Source: Ramazzottius varieornatus (lineage: Eukaryota; Tardigrada; Eutardigrada; Parachela; Ramazzottiidae). Taken from it: a stretch of 64,000 nt of DNA. Below the pieces are notes generated by a model. It was not told the origin of the DNA and ran no database searches. It was given only the letters and a program-made list of their open reading frames with translations. Positions 44,201 to 54,426 of the stretch are shown here, piece by piece. Made by a program: the position numbers and the translations under genes. How positions within the stretch are numbered: the stretch's first letter is position 1; every line of letters starts with the position of its first letter. The stretch lies in NCBI GenBank assembly GCA_001949185.1, contig BDGG01000001.1, positions 7,328,149 to 7,392,148 of the forward strand, read 5' to 3'.

Positions 44201-45624
44201 ACTCGTCTGTGCAAGTGAGGACGGAACGAATTTGAGGATTTTTTCTACAGTATCATATCGGAAATGTACATTTCGAAAACGATAAGAGGATTGATATCGA
44301 GTCAACCGCGAAGGCCCACGAAGAGCTGCTGAAGCCAAGCTTGCGAACCATCGATGAGAAGGTGGCGCCAGCTACTGTCAATGCCTATTACTACCCACAG
44401 AAGAACATCATCGGTAAGGACAACCACCTTCCTCAAAATTCTCCCGTTTGAAAATAATTGAATTCTTTCGGCTAGCCTTTCTTGCTGGGATAATGCAGCC
44501 ACCAGTTTTCCACAAGGACTACCCCGAGTATCTGAACTACGCTTCGCTTGGACAAGTGTTCGGCCATGAGATGACACACGGCTTTGACGACAAGGGTACT
44601 TGAGCGTCCGGAACTTTGCTGCCTGACGATGACTGTTTGGGTATTCGTTCATAGGTTCCCTATTCGATGAGGAAGGACGGTTGTTCGCCTGGTGGACCAA
44701 CACTTCCCGCGCCAATTATATGTCACGAGCCAGGACCATCGTTGACCAGTACTCTCAGTATAGTACTTCAGCCGGTAACCTCAACGGAAACCTGACGTCC
44801 GGCGAGAACATTGCTGACAATGGTGGTGTCAAAGAAGCTTACATGGTACGATAACTGTTGTACCTTGACTTTTTCGCGACTGAGCAAGATTATTGTAACA
44901 TGGCTGGCGTTTTCCACAGGCGTTCAAACAATACATGAAGCGACTCAACGACACCATGCCACCCGTCCTACCGGGCCTGGAGAACTTTTCCGTCGATAAA
45001 GTTTACTTCCTCGCAAGCGCACAGGTAAATTGACAGTACACGCACGACGAGAGATTATGGTACAGTAAAAATTATGATACAGGCCTTTTCACTACGGCGG
45101 TACCGAAGCACGTACGTACGCGACCGATTCACGTTAATACATTCTTCGACACTCTACGGTTGAATTTCCATTTTGCCGTCCTTTCCGCCTGTCCCTTAAT
45201 TTCTACTGTACCATAATTTCTCTTCTTGCGTGTACAGTGAATTTAAGCTGTGTCAGACTGCTATTCGGCACCGCCTTGACTGGTGCAAGAATAGCCGTCA
45301 AATAATCTATCGAAGTATTGTAGAAAATTGGTCGGATATGTACTGCTGGCGGTTTAGACTGAATGGTTGATTGACCACAGAATATATCAAGAGGCTCCAA
45401 ATTGCTGTTCACAAAACACGATCAATTTTTCTTTCTTTTTGTGACAGACGTGGTGTGGATACTACCGACCAGAGTACCTGAACAACAATATTCTGTTGTC
45501 GGTACACAGTCCGTATCCCTTCCGGGTAATGGGTCCACTGTCCAACCTACCCGAGTTCGCCGAAGCCTTTGACTGTCCAGCGGGCTCGCTGATGAATCCA
45601 GTCCATCGCGCCGGCGTCTGGTAA
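41245..45624 (+). CDS. Secreted M13 metallopeptidase, neprilysin/ECE-like
   Basis: Twelve exons: 41245-41323, 41455-41565, 41773-41934, 42149-42229, 42522-42922, 43293-43781, 44006-44185, 44251-44413, 44477-44595, 44655-44845, 44920-45024, 45448-45624 (about 752 residues, normal for M13). The exon 9/10 border may be off by a base. It starts with a cleavable-looking signal peptide (I-L-L-L-L-I-V-S-V-V-S-S-W-A) instead of the usual cytosolic tail and anchor. The M13 N-domain follows (D-P-C-T-D-F-F-E-Y-A-C-G-N-W), then V-N-A-Y-Y-Y-P, H-E-M-T-H with G-F-D-D, G-E-N-I-A-D-N-G-G, and W-C-G-Y-Y-R-P-E-Y. Zinc ligands (two His and the ENIAD Glu) and the catalytic Glu are all present. It would cleave extracellular peptides. 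The family's final Cys-x-x-W is replaced by A-G-V-W. Confidence 0.95.
42360..42470. repeat. Dispersed hairpin element (M13 peptidase intron 4)
   Basis: GTCGCCAGATGG...GAAGTGGCGCAC faces ATGCGCCAATTGTCCCAACGA followed by TCTGGC. Diverged copy inside the 292-bp intron. Confidence 0.75.
43813..43862. other. Assembly gap of 50 N in M13 peptidase intron 6
   Basis: Exactly 50 N, so a placeholder of unknown true size. It lies in an intron: the exons either side join in phase and the protein reads through without an obvious missing segment. Confidence 0.95.
45032..45240. repeat. Inverted repeat in the last M13 intron
   Basis: Left arm about 45032-45072 (with ACAGTACACGCACGACGAGA and TTATGGTACAGTA) pairs with right arm about 45199-45240 (TACTGTACCATAATTTCTCT, then CTTGCGTGTACAGT). 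Sequence differs from the other hairpin families. Confidence 0.8.
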
Positions 45625-46402
45625 CGTCCTTAAGAAAGTTTGAGCACTTTGGTGGTTGATTACTTGCCAGCTGCATCAGCTTGAATCTCATTGTCTTATT
45701 TATTTTATCGTTTTATTTTACTATGCATGATATTGTTGTCCTTCTTCTTTGATATGTCATTGTATACCCACACTTCGAAACTGTTCAAATACTGGACTGT
45801 TAAAAAATGCTACTCCCTTATGAACCTCGGGAAACTGCATAATTACTTAAATTTAAAAGAAACCAACATCCTCAAATTTTCCTTTTCAAATAACGCGATC
45901 TACCTCGTGGCCCCTTGAACCAACATTGGGATTGGAAGGAACCGCGATCACAAGAGTGGTTGACATAATGTGTGCGACGGACCATGTCTATTCGAACGCC
46001 GAAAAAAACCCCATGCAGTGGCGTGATTACTTGATGGTGTGCTTGCTGCAGCCCACAACAATATCAACCGCGGTTTTGCTCGAAGACCCGATCTTCGCGT
46101 GCGGTCGATTAGTTTACAACACTTTACGATTACGCGAGGGGAAATAACTCTTGCTGATGTCAGAATCAGCGACAGATGTCGGTTCAGGGACTGGACACGA
46201 ACAGTAACTTGAACTGTTACTTCTGAAAGATTTTCCTTGGTGAATGTCCTAATTGCGTTTCTAATATTGTTATAAAATGGATCAGAAAGGTTTCCACGAC
46301 GGAAACACGGTAAAAGTTCTGCAATCGAGCTCCAAGTTCAAGTTTGTGGGAAGTTGTCGTGCTTAGCGTACAGTATTCGCAGCCAGGAATACGCGAACTA
46401 GC
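45625..46402. other. Intergenic; leader and promoter of the first mucin-like gene
   Basis: No exon supported. TATAAAA at 46271-46277 lies 126 bp before the next start codon and is the likely core promoter. Confidence 0.5.
46271..46277 (+). promoter_or_regulatory. Candidate TATA box of mucin-like gene 1
   Basis: TATAAAA about 130 bp upstream of the ATG. Two other members of the cluster have TATA-like hexamers at a similar distance, which supports it. Confidence 0.45.
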
Positions 46403-48903
46403 ATGCTTTCAAGGAAGCTGTTCTCGTTAATTCTCGTTGCCGTCCTGCAGTCAGCACTTGGGCAATCCATGTTGGGTGCGAATGGTATGTGTTAAAGTTT
46501 CTCACCCTACCAAGTAAACAGAGAATATGAACGGTGATGATGCAATGTTCTAGCCCAGGAGAAAATTGTTGGGTTGCGAGATGGGGTCGGGCAGGATTGC
46601 AGTATCGTTCTGACTTGACGGTCAGCTGAACCCCGGAAGGAACCCCAAAGCTGAATGCTGAAGGACAAAAGATTTGTTCAGCATTGCTAATGTGATTCGT
46701 TGTTGGTTCGGACAGGCAATGTTATCTGAGCATTGCCGGAAGTAGGATTTGTAGAATGGTCAGAATGTTATCCGAGTGAGTTTGTCGTTTGATTCTCGCT
46801 TATGGTTGATTGTTACAGCATTCACGCAGTTAGCATCGCCTTTACATTCCTGTCCGTGGTTTTAAGCGGCGAAAACTTGATTTGGTAGCCACAAGCCTTT
46901 CAGTAGTAATAATGTATGAAAATCTGGAAAATACTGCGGAGAGAGTGGACGAGGATCTAAGAAACTAGGCTACAAAATGCCAACAGCGCAGGGCCAGAAA
47001 AGGCGAGACAAAATTAAGCATATTCCTCAGTTTAAATAATTTGAACCGTCTTTGCGGTCTCCGTGGCCGATTATTTTAAAGTGCCAATGATGCGGGACAG
47101 TTTCGGGTCCGGGTGCGTGTAAAGAGACCGCGCGGATGGTGGGTGAAATATCTGGTCAACGTGTGTATCGATCGGCTGATCGCTATGACTTGACACATAA
47201 CAGCCAAAACGGCGCGTACCGAACGGATTCTTTACGCGGACCCGGACCAGTCTCGTCTCACTTCATTGGCACTTTAAACTACCTGTTGCTTTTTAATGAC
47301 AATCTTATTCGCTCCCTTTCTGGAGCTTTTGTTGTTTGTAATTTTATCTACTTAATTTTGTCTCGCCTTTTCTGGCCCTGTACTATTGGCATTTTGTAGC
47401 CTAGTTTTTCAGATCCTCGCGCACTCTCTCTGAAGTATTTTCCAGATTTTCATAAATTATTACTATTGACCGGCCGAACGGGGTTTCGGGATCTGGATAC
47501 TATAAAGTACCACCCAAGTGTTGCCGACCGGACGGTACAGTCTGGACAATGCCATAACCAACACCTGATAACAAGCCGTTCTCGTAGGAAGCCCTTCGTT
47601 CGGTACGATAGGCGTCTGCGTAGCTCAATCCGACCTTGACACCGGGTGTTTGGCGCTGGCAGCTGCCCAGTTTTGGGACTGCGGATCGTTCGAAGGAAAC
47701 TGGTGCCGCTATGGTCGATCCCTTTCTATTGCTTGCTTGTTCATCCAACAGTGCTCGAACAGTCTAACGTTAACAGTTTACCGTTTTTAGTGCCTCCTGG
47801 ATCGAACCTACCACCCGCAAGCTCCTCCTGCAGCTCTACACCCACGTCGTACTACACCACGCCACCCGTTAATACTCTCTCACGGACCACGCCCAATACC
47901 TTCACGTCTACCACGCCGTTTACACCACTGACAAGTGGCACGACATCCGCCACTTTCACCACCTCGACACCCACGACGCCGATAACTGGCACAACAGACA
48001 CCACTCCCAGCAGCATGACGACGCCTGTATTCACATGTTGGACTCCAACGACCAACACCAGCACCACGCCTTCCGGCCCAACGAGCAGTACCACGCCATC
48101 TAGTACCCTTACCACATTACCAGTATCGCTATCGAGCACGCCTTTCACAAATGCTACCACCCGCGTCAGCATTATGCCTTTACACCAGGATTTGCTACCA
48201 GTGCAACCACATTCACCACCAGTCCATCTACCACCGCCACTCCGTCTTCCAGCGCAACTACTCCATCGGGCTCGTCAACCAGTAGGCCATCCACTACCAG
48301 TCCACCAACACCTAAGCCTTCCACAGCAACAACTTTCTCTACCAGTCCCACTCCCATCGACTCAACCATCCGTACCACGCCTTTCTCCGGTAGCACAACG
48401 GCCACATTGACCAGCACCTTTTCCCCACCTTTCACATCAGAAATCACCTCTAGCACCCCATTTACTCTCACGGTCTTATCAACGGAGAGGACGGTAACAC
48501 CAAGTACCACCTCCATCTACCACACTGTCTACCACCGCATGGACGCCTCCATCCAGTGCTACCACGTCCACAACCAGCAGCGGCACCACATCACTGCCGT
48601 TCAATTACCCGACATCGACACTGGGCATAGTGTCCACCACCACAAAACCGTGCATTGCTTATCCTTCTTTGCCACAATGCCTAATTGTAAGCCAATACGG
48701 TCTCGACCATTACGTGGGGACTGAGTAGTTACCACAAGAATAGACCTGCCCAAGGTTACGCTGCAGCCGGCTTTGGACAAGCGATACCTGCACAGAGGCC
48801 TCTGTCACAGTCGGCAGTGATGGGTAACGTAGTGCGACCACAATCGATGGAACATCCTTGGCTGGATGACTTCCCTGGTATTTTCGGACGTCCCGGTAGA
48901 TGA
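46403..48903 (+). pseudogene. Mucin-like cluster gene 1, apparently decaying
   Basis: Exon 1 (46403-46484) encodes a signal peptide (L-F-S-L-I-L-V-A-V-L-Q-S-A-L-G-Q). The second exon ends at 47534 with K-C-C-R-P-D-G. Exon 3 (47588-47713, 126 bp, phase 1 both ends) has G-V-C-V-A-Q-S-D-L...D-C-G-S-F-E-G-N-W-C-R-Y, and exon 4 opens at 47791 with P-P-G-S-N-L-P-P. The layout equals that of the other cluster members. Signs of decay: the W-C-C-Y signature has become W-C-R-Y, and the acceptor of exon 2 is not visible and abuts a 568-bp foldback insertion. The Thr-rich exon also changes frame at about 48150-48175, 48500-48525 and 48715 before the C-terminal G-L-S-S-Y...G-R-P-G-R. Sequencing error in the repe­ats is an alternative to true decay. 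Poly(A) signal AATAAA at 48952. Confidence 0.65.
46901..47468. mobile_element. Large foldback element (568 bp, arms about 220-250 bp)
   Basis: The sequence from CAGTAGTAATAAT at 46901 is matched in reverse complement by the end ATTATTACTATTG at 47456-47468, and pairing continues inward through GAAAATCTGGAAAATAC, GGCTACAAAATGCCAA, GGGCCAGAAAAGGCGAGA and GGTCCGGGT. Nearly the whole element is one long imperfect palindrome with a loop of about 100 bp. No transposase is encoded, so it is a non-autonomous foldback/MITE type. It lies in intron 1 of mucin-like gene 1 and touches the start of exon 2. Confidence 0.85.
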
Positions 48904-50739
48904 TCGTGAATGCTACATCGCTGCGATCAAACAGCCGACCCGACTCAATTCAATAAAAGCACGTTGCACTATGTGAGGCCAGATGGTTTATTTTCCAGCG
49001 TTAGCAGTTCTGTCTGATGTCCGTAGAAAAGGGGAAAGCCATGTTGATGGGCATAATCATATAATTTCCGCTCCTGTTACGCAGTTGGACAGTCCAGCTT
49101 GGACTAAGTACGTACAGCTCGGGCATGCATGCTGCATGTGGAATCATGGCCGTGGGTTAACTGGCAGCCTGGATCTTTTTGCAACAATCATCACTTTGAG
49201 AACGCTGCTCCAATTGTTGCTCCGTCTTAAGAGGTGTATTGAGAGGCCGTAGACGTACATACTATTTTTACTTTTGCTTTATTGCACAGCAATATTCTCA
49301 GCTGATAACAGTATAAATCATAAGTGAAAATAGGTCGCACGGAGCCCCGGATTCAAGATAGAAGCAGCATAGACTCAACGTATGCACTTTTTGAAGTACT
49401 TTGCACGATTCGGAACGAACGATACAGTGTTCACAATAAAGAAATATTTATTCGCGCCAAACAAGCGATTTATTGCACCTTTGAGTCCACAAGTCATCAT
49501 AATGCAAAGAGGTGCAGCCGTGAAATGATATTCTTGTCAGACACCGTTTACACCGACTGGCGGGCCTAATTATTGGCCTGGAAAAGATTTCTGGCCGCTG
49601 ATTTCCGAATCAGCTGCTCCGCCAGCTGTATTCGGTTGCGGTTGGAACAGAACTGGCTTTCACCACGCATTAATTGCCGCTTTACGGCCTCTACCTACAC
49701 GGAGAACCGAACGTTTTGCAGAGGTCTTCCAACCATTGTGAATTTGATTGTCGTCTGAGTTACGTGGGACCTTTCGTAGTTGACAATAGTTTCGCACAAT
49801 TCCACCCGCCATTCCTTCCGCCACCGCACGAACGGAATTTTTCAAGCTATCCTTCGTATACCTTGGCTGTCTCTTGCTCTTAAGACCTTCCGGCATTTTC
49901 CAGAACAAGTTTGCTCAAGTTGGGAAAAGAAGTTCGAAATAAGAAACAAAATCTGGAATGACACTGTATTCCGCATAGTGCACTGCAAAATTTTACTTGC
50001 TGACGTCACAGGGCTAGTTTCTGTTACGATACAACAATCTCTGCGTTAAACTGCCGTCGGCCCGTCCGGCCAGAAATCTTGTCCAGGCCAATAGTATCCA
50101 GCCGCGTGAGCCGTTTGTGGTCAAGGCCAGCAGAAGCTGTTGACCAATGCCTGTCAGCGTAATAACGCGGCGCGCTACGAAGGCCGGCTTATACCGCCTG
50201 CGCATAGTCATCAGCACCATTCGGACTTACATGTCTTCATGCAACACCGGCTGACAACTGACAAGTGTTTTCCCATTGTTTGAAACGTAATTAATGACAG
50301 CAAACGGATCTGTGATCGAAACTCACCTTCGATTCGGAAAGCATTGATCAAAGCAGTCTCGAGAACTCACGCTGTGATATTTCAATGTCGGCGCACGTAA
50401 TGTGACACTGAAAGTGGTGCACAAATCAGCCTAATTTTGAAGCAAAAGCTCGAACGAATTCAGCTCATTGTAAAACAAAATGACATCTCACATTTTACGT
50501 TTTAAAACTGCCGGTCTCAGGCACAGAAAAACAAGACCTATTGCACCAAAACAAGCGTGGTGCAACTAATCATTTAGGTCAGCTCAAGCTCAGTGGTACC
50601 ATGGCTCTACGGAAAGAAAACTCAAAACTTCAAACCTACGTATAAGTTGAAATCTGTGGGTTATGTTGAGGCACCCAAAAATTTTAGCGGACGTAGTGCA
50701 GGGATTTATCTGCCGTCGAGATAATTGGTTCTACCAGCC
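48904..50739. other. No confident gene between mucin-like genes 1 and 3-prime neighbour
   Basis: Two minus-strand frames (49660-49908 and 50014-50220) are open and basic but have no signal peptide, motif or clear splice link. TATAAG at 50641, 99 bp before the next start, is a possible core promoter for mucin-like gene 2. Confidence 0.4.
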
Positions 50740-52373
50740 ATGTGTCCCTATCGGGTCGTTATGATCGCGCATCTCGTCTTGGTTGGAAGTGTTCTGTCCC
50801 TAGGATCGGTTCGAGACTCTGAAGGTACCGACTTGAACTCCAGTAACACTCGCACCTCTTCTGCGGGATTTCACACTCCGGGTCGCTAAAACTTGCACCC
50901 TCTGTTTGTTCATAGCACGACAAGGTTCTTCCTACGCATACGGTGGAGGGGCGACAACGTGTTGTACACCAGAAGGTAACACTTTTCTTCCGTGCAAGAG
51001 TTGTCTTTACCGTCTTGGCTCTTGCTCACCTTTTTTCTTCCTCATCATAGCATGGCAAGCTGTGGGGAAAACTGGCATTTGCGCCTCTACGAATGACCTG
51101 ACCTACATGTGCTCCAACCTGGAAATGGCTAGGTCGAAGGACTGCATGGGCGAAAATGGCCCATGGTGCTGCTACTGTAAAGTTTCTCTTCTGTAACTGT
51201 ACAGGCATAGTTCATTGATTATTTTGTCTATTAGCGCCACCGAACTCGAACATTCCTTTGCCTGATCCCCAAAGATGTCCGCGACCGACGACGACAACAC
51301 TGGTTCCTACCACTACACACCCTACTACTCTTACCACGTCCACATCCACCACCACCACCACCACCCCCACGACCGCGACCACGACTCGTGCCATAGCTAC
51401 CACAACTACGCCCACAACAACCGCCGCCACAACGACTGCTTCTACCACCGCCGCCACCACCACCACCATCACCACAATACCTACTACCACCCCCACTACA
51501 ACAGCGCCGACATCAACCACAACACTTCCTACCACCACTCCTACATCTCCCACCCCCACCACAACACCAACGAATACTACACCAACTACTACCACCACCA
51601 CAACAATCCCTTCAACCACCACAAGAGCTCCTATGACCACTGTTTTCAGGTGCGCGACCAACCCTATAGATTCACGATGCACTCCTACTACCTACGCCTC
51701 CGCCACTACTACAACGCCTACCACCACTGTGTTCAGCTGTGCCAATCTCCCCAGTGACCCTCGATGCACCACTACTACCACCCCTATTACCACAACTAGG
51801 ACTCCTACTACAACCGTCTTCAGCTGTGCAAACTACCCCAATAGTCCCCAATGTACAGCCAGTACTGCTACTACAACAACCTCAACTAGCACCACTTTCC
51901 GCTGTTTACCTACTTCTACCGATCCGCGCTGCAATACAACTACCACCAATACGCCAGGATTGACTACTACCGGTGTCGCGGACTGCGCGGCAAATCCAGG
52001 AGATCCAGGCTGCACCACCACAGCTGTCAGCACCACGTCGACATCTGGTACCACCACACTTTTCAGCTGTACCAACAACCCAAATGACCCGCGCTGCACC
52101 AAAACGACGACGACGACAAGGTCGTCCATCGGTCCAACTATGGCTCCGACTATAAGTCCAGCGACGGTGCAAACGACCAGAGCGTACATGATAAGTTCTG
52201 GACAAGGCTATGGGCCGTCTTACGGTCGACCACTGCCTCAGCAAAGCGATAGCTCACCAACAGGGGTGGTCGGCGCCGGGCTGACACCCTATATGCGCAT
52301 GCTGCAATGGCCGTCGAATGTGAGGGAAAGGATGTTCGCAGCTGGCGTAACTGCAAATATTGATAAATTATAA
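50740..52373 (+). CDS. Mucin-like cluster gene 2: signal peptide, Cys domain, Thr-rich tail
   Basis: Four exons: 50740-50824, 50916-50975, 51051-51176, 51235-52373, all phase 1 (469 residues). Exon 1 is the signal peptide (M-I-A-H-L-V-L-V-G-S-V-L-S). Exons 2-3 encode the Cys domain: T-T-C-C-T-P-E-G, G-K-T-G-I-C, L-T-Y-M-C-S-N-L-E-M-A, K-D-C-M-G-E-N-G-P-W-C-C-Y-C. Exon 4 begins S-P-P-N-S-N-I-P-L-P-D-P-Q-R-C-P-R, then about 120 residues of almost pure Thr/Pro/Ser. Six short units of the type F-S-C-x-x-N-P-N-D-P-R-C-x-T (C-x7-C) follow. The C-terminus is S-S-G-Q-G-Y-G, then G-V-V-G-A-G-L-T-P-Y-M-R-M and R-E-R-M-F-A-A-G. Heavy O-glycosylation is expected. Secreted mucin-like protein; function unknown. 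Confidence 0.88.
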
Positions 52374-54426
52374 CATTCGACGACCTGTTTCAACTACCTC
52401 GTAAGACTTTACTGCAGTATTCGTTGCTGTGCTTTTTCATTTCTCTTGATTTTCGTTCCCACTGTGCTTTACATTTACATGGCGGGATACCTGTTCTTGC
52501 TCGGGTTTCTTCGTACCTATCATCGTCAGGGATATCGGAGATCGGGATTAGCCAGAAAGAAAGTCTGGAGTTTCAGTCCTGTCACGAAGCAAAGTTTGCT
52601 TACAAACCACCCCGCGAAACTCACGCATTTCGGGCGCGTCAGCCGTAGTTTTCGACGTTTCCAAATCTTGTTTCACTCACGACCAATTTCAGTTGATCAA
52701 GGAAGTTTAAGTTTCAAACCAACTGGTTTCGAGATAAACAGCCCGTCATGAGAAGGACTTATATTGCAAGCTTTCGTCTTCCACGTCACATTCGGTTCAC
52801 TGTGTTTTAGTCAAGCTACAGTATTAAACAGCCGTTGGTGTGGACATACAGAGGGTAAATGCTGCCTCTGTTTTAGGTACCTTTCCATTCTCTCCCGGTT
52901 TAGAAGAAGTCTTTTAAATTTTAGATACTCGTGACCAGGAGGTCTCGCTTGTGCTAGGCTTCTTTTTTTTGTTTACGAAGTGATATTATGACAAGACGAA
53001 AGCGGGATTACTTTTAACCAAAGAATGCTGATTGTCGAAGCAAAACTTACTTTGTAGATCCACAGTTTTCTTTATCCTCGTTCCGCATAAAATCGTAGTA
53101 CGATGAAAACAGACGTTCATACGTAACATACTATAGAACAGCGACGGACCAGAAAGTTGGAAATTATGGATAACGAAGTGTCGTAAATGAACCGATTCGA
53201 GAAATACTGTATAACACCGCTAGTTGATGCCAATTCTCGAAGACTTTAAAATCTTAATTTGTTGACAGCCCGGAATAAGGCCCATTTTGTCTCCGATGAC
53301 GGCACACTAAAATATGTCATCAGGTCGATGGGGTTCTTGACTGCAGTGCTCTCCGAAGTTCCCGGATGTACTCAATGGTGAATCTGAAACAGAAATAGAC
53401 GCATCGTGTTAGCAACTGCTGCTTCGAAGTGTACTACTGTAACAGGCCAACACTTTACCAGTTTAGAAGTTCTAAAGTGCACGTATTATAGTCCTTCAAC
53501 AACTCACAGGGTATAATACCTCAAGATCATGATTTTGGGAATGCGTTTTCTGGTCCGAATTAAACGAGGCGAAATTCGGTGATGTATGAGAAGCAGCAGC
53601 ATCTCGAACGCGCGGTTTTGTAGACGTATTGCAGACGTGCATTTCCGGCGATGCGGGACATCCATCGCCGGGTCCGTTCAAGCAATGCTAGCAAATTGTG
53701 AAATCGGTTAGTTTGAGGGTCAGGCAACTCGAGCAGGACCTATCATCTGCAAAAACTGAGGTGAGGATTGGAAGAAGAAGTCGCAGCGTGATTGCAGCCG
53801 AAAGCTAAGTTGTAGATTGATCATCCCCATAACTTAGGCAAGAAGGGCATGCGTCAGCCAACTGACCAACGGTCACCGACGACGTCATTGCAATTGTGTT
53901 ACCGCATCAGATATCTTTGCGTAATTTTCCTCTTAGTGTTACACAGCATGATTACAGTATGTGGATCGGTGCGCAACGCATTGCGTTGATTTGCATTTGT
54001 GTATAAATACCTATGTAATGATTATCGTCACTGTTGCTTTGACTGACCAATATTAGGTAAAGAGAGTATTCAATGCCAACGTGCGATACCTTTTGCCGTT
54101 GCTTTTTTACCCTGACTCGAGAAGCGCACTGATCTTCACACCAAAAGTTCGAACGAATTCAACTTCTTCGAAGCAAAGCGCCGTTACACATTCTCGCCCT
54201 TTGACACTGTCGGTCTCAAGCGGTACAAAAACGACCAAGTTTCCGCACTCTTAGACCATAATTTGATTCAGAACACTTTGAAATTTCTCAGCGAAAAAAC
54301 CAGCCAGCAGTATAAAGCGTCAGAACAAGAAATTCGACACATACGTCTGCATTCTTCGACGAGAGCCAATAACCGCAACAGTCGCTTTTCCAACCGGCTT
54401 GAACTCATCAGGAGAAATCCATCATC
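52374..54426. other. Intergenic between mucin-like genes 2 and 3; no gene recognised
   Basis: About 2 kb without a supported exon. TATAAAG at 54311-54317, 116 bp before the next ATG, is a candidate core promoter. Confidence 0.45.
54311..54317 (+). promoter_or_regulatory. Candidate TATA box of mucin-like gene 3
   Basis: TATAAAG in an otherwise unremarkable context, at the same distance from the start codon as the candidates for genes 1 and 2. Confidence 0.45.

Noticed and set aside
47646-48410. Single long frame across 47646-48410 as one coding exon
   Set aside because: It reads through an intron and ends in a His/Pro/Leu-rich shadow frame after about 48170; the Thr/Ser coding continues in a different frame.
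49660-50220. Two basic minus-strand frames between cluster genes 1 and 2
   Set aside because: No signal peptide, no family motif and no in-phase splice link; composition is consistent with chance.
52424-52751. Plus-strand frames after mucin-like gene 2, one with a hydrophobic start
   Set aside because: The frames overlap one another, lack splice context or a family motif, and lie in the 3-prime flank of the gene.
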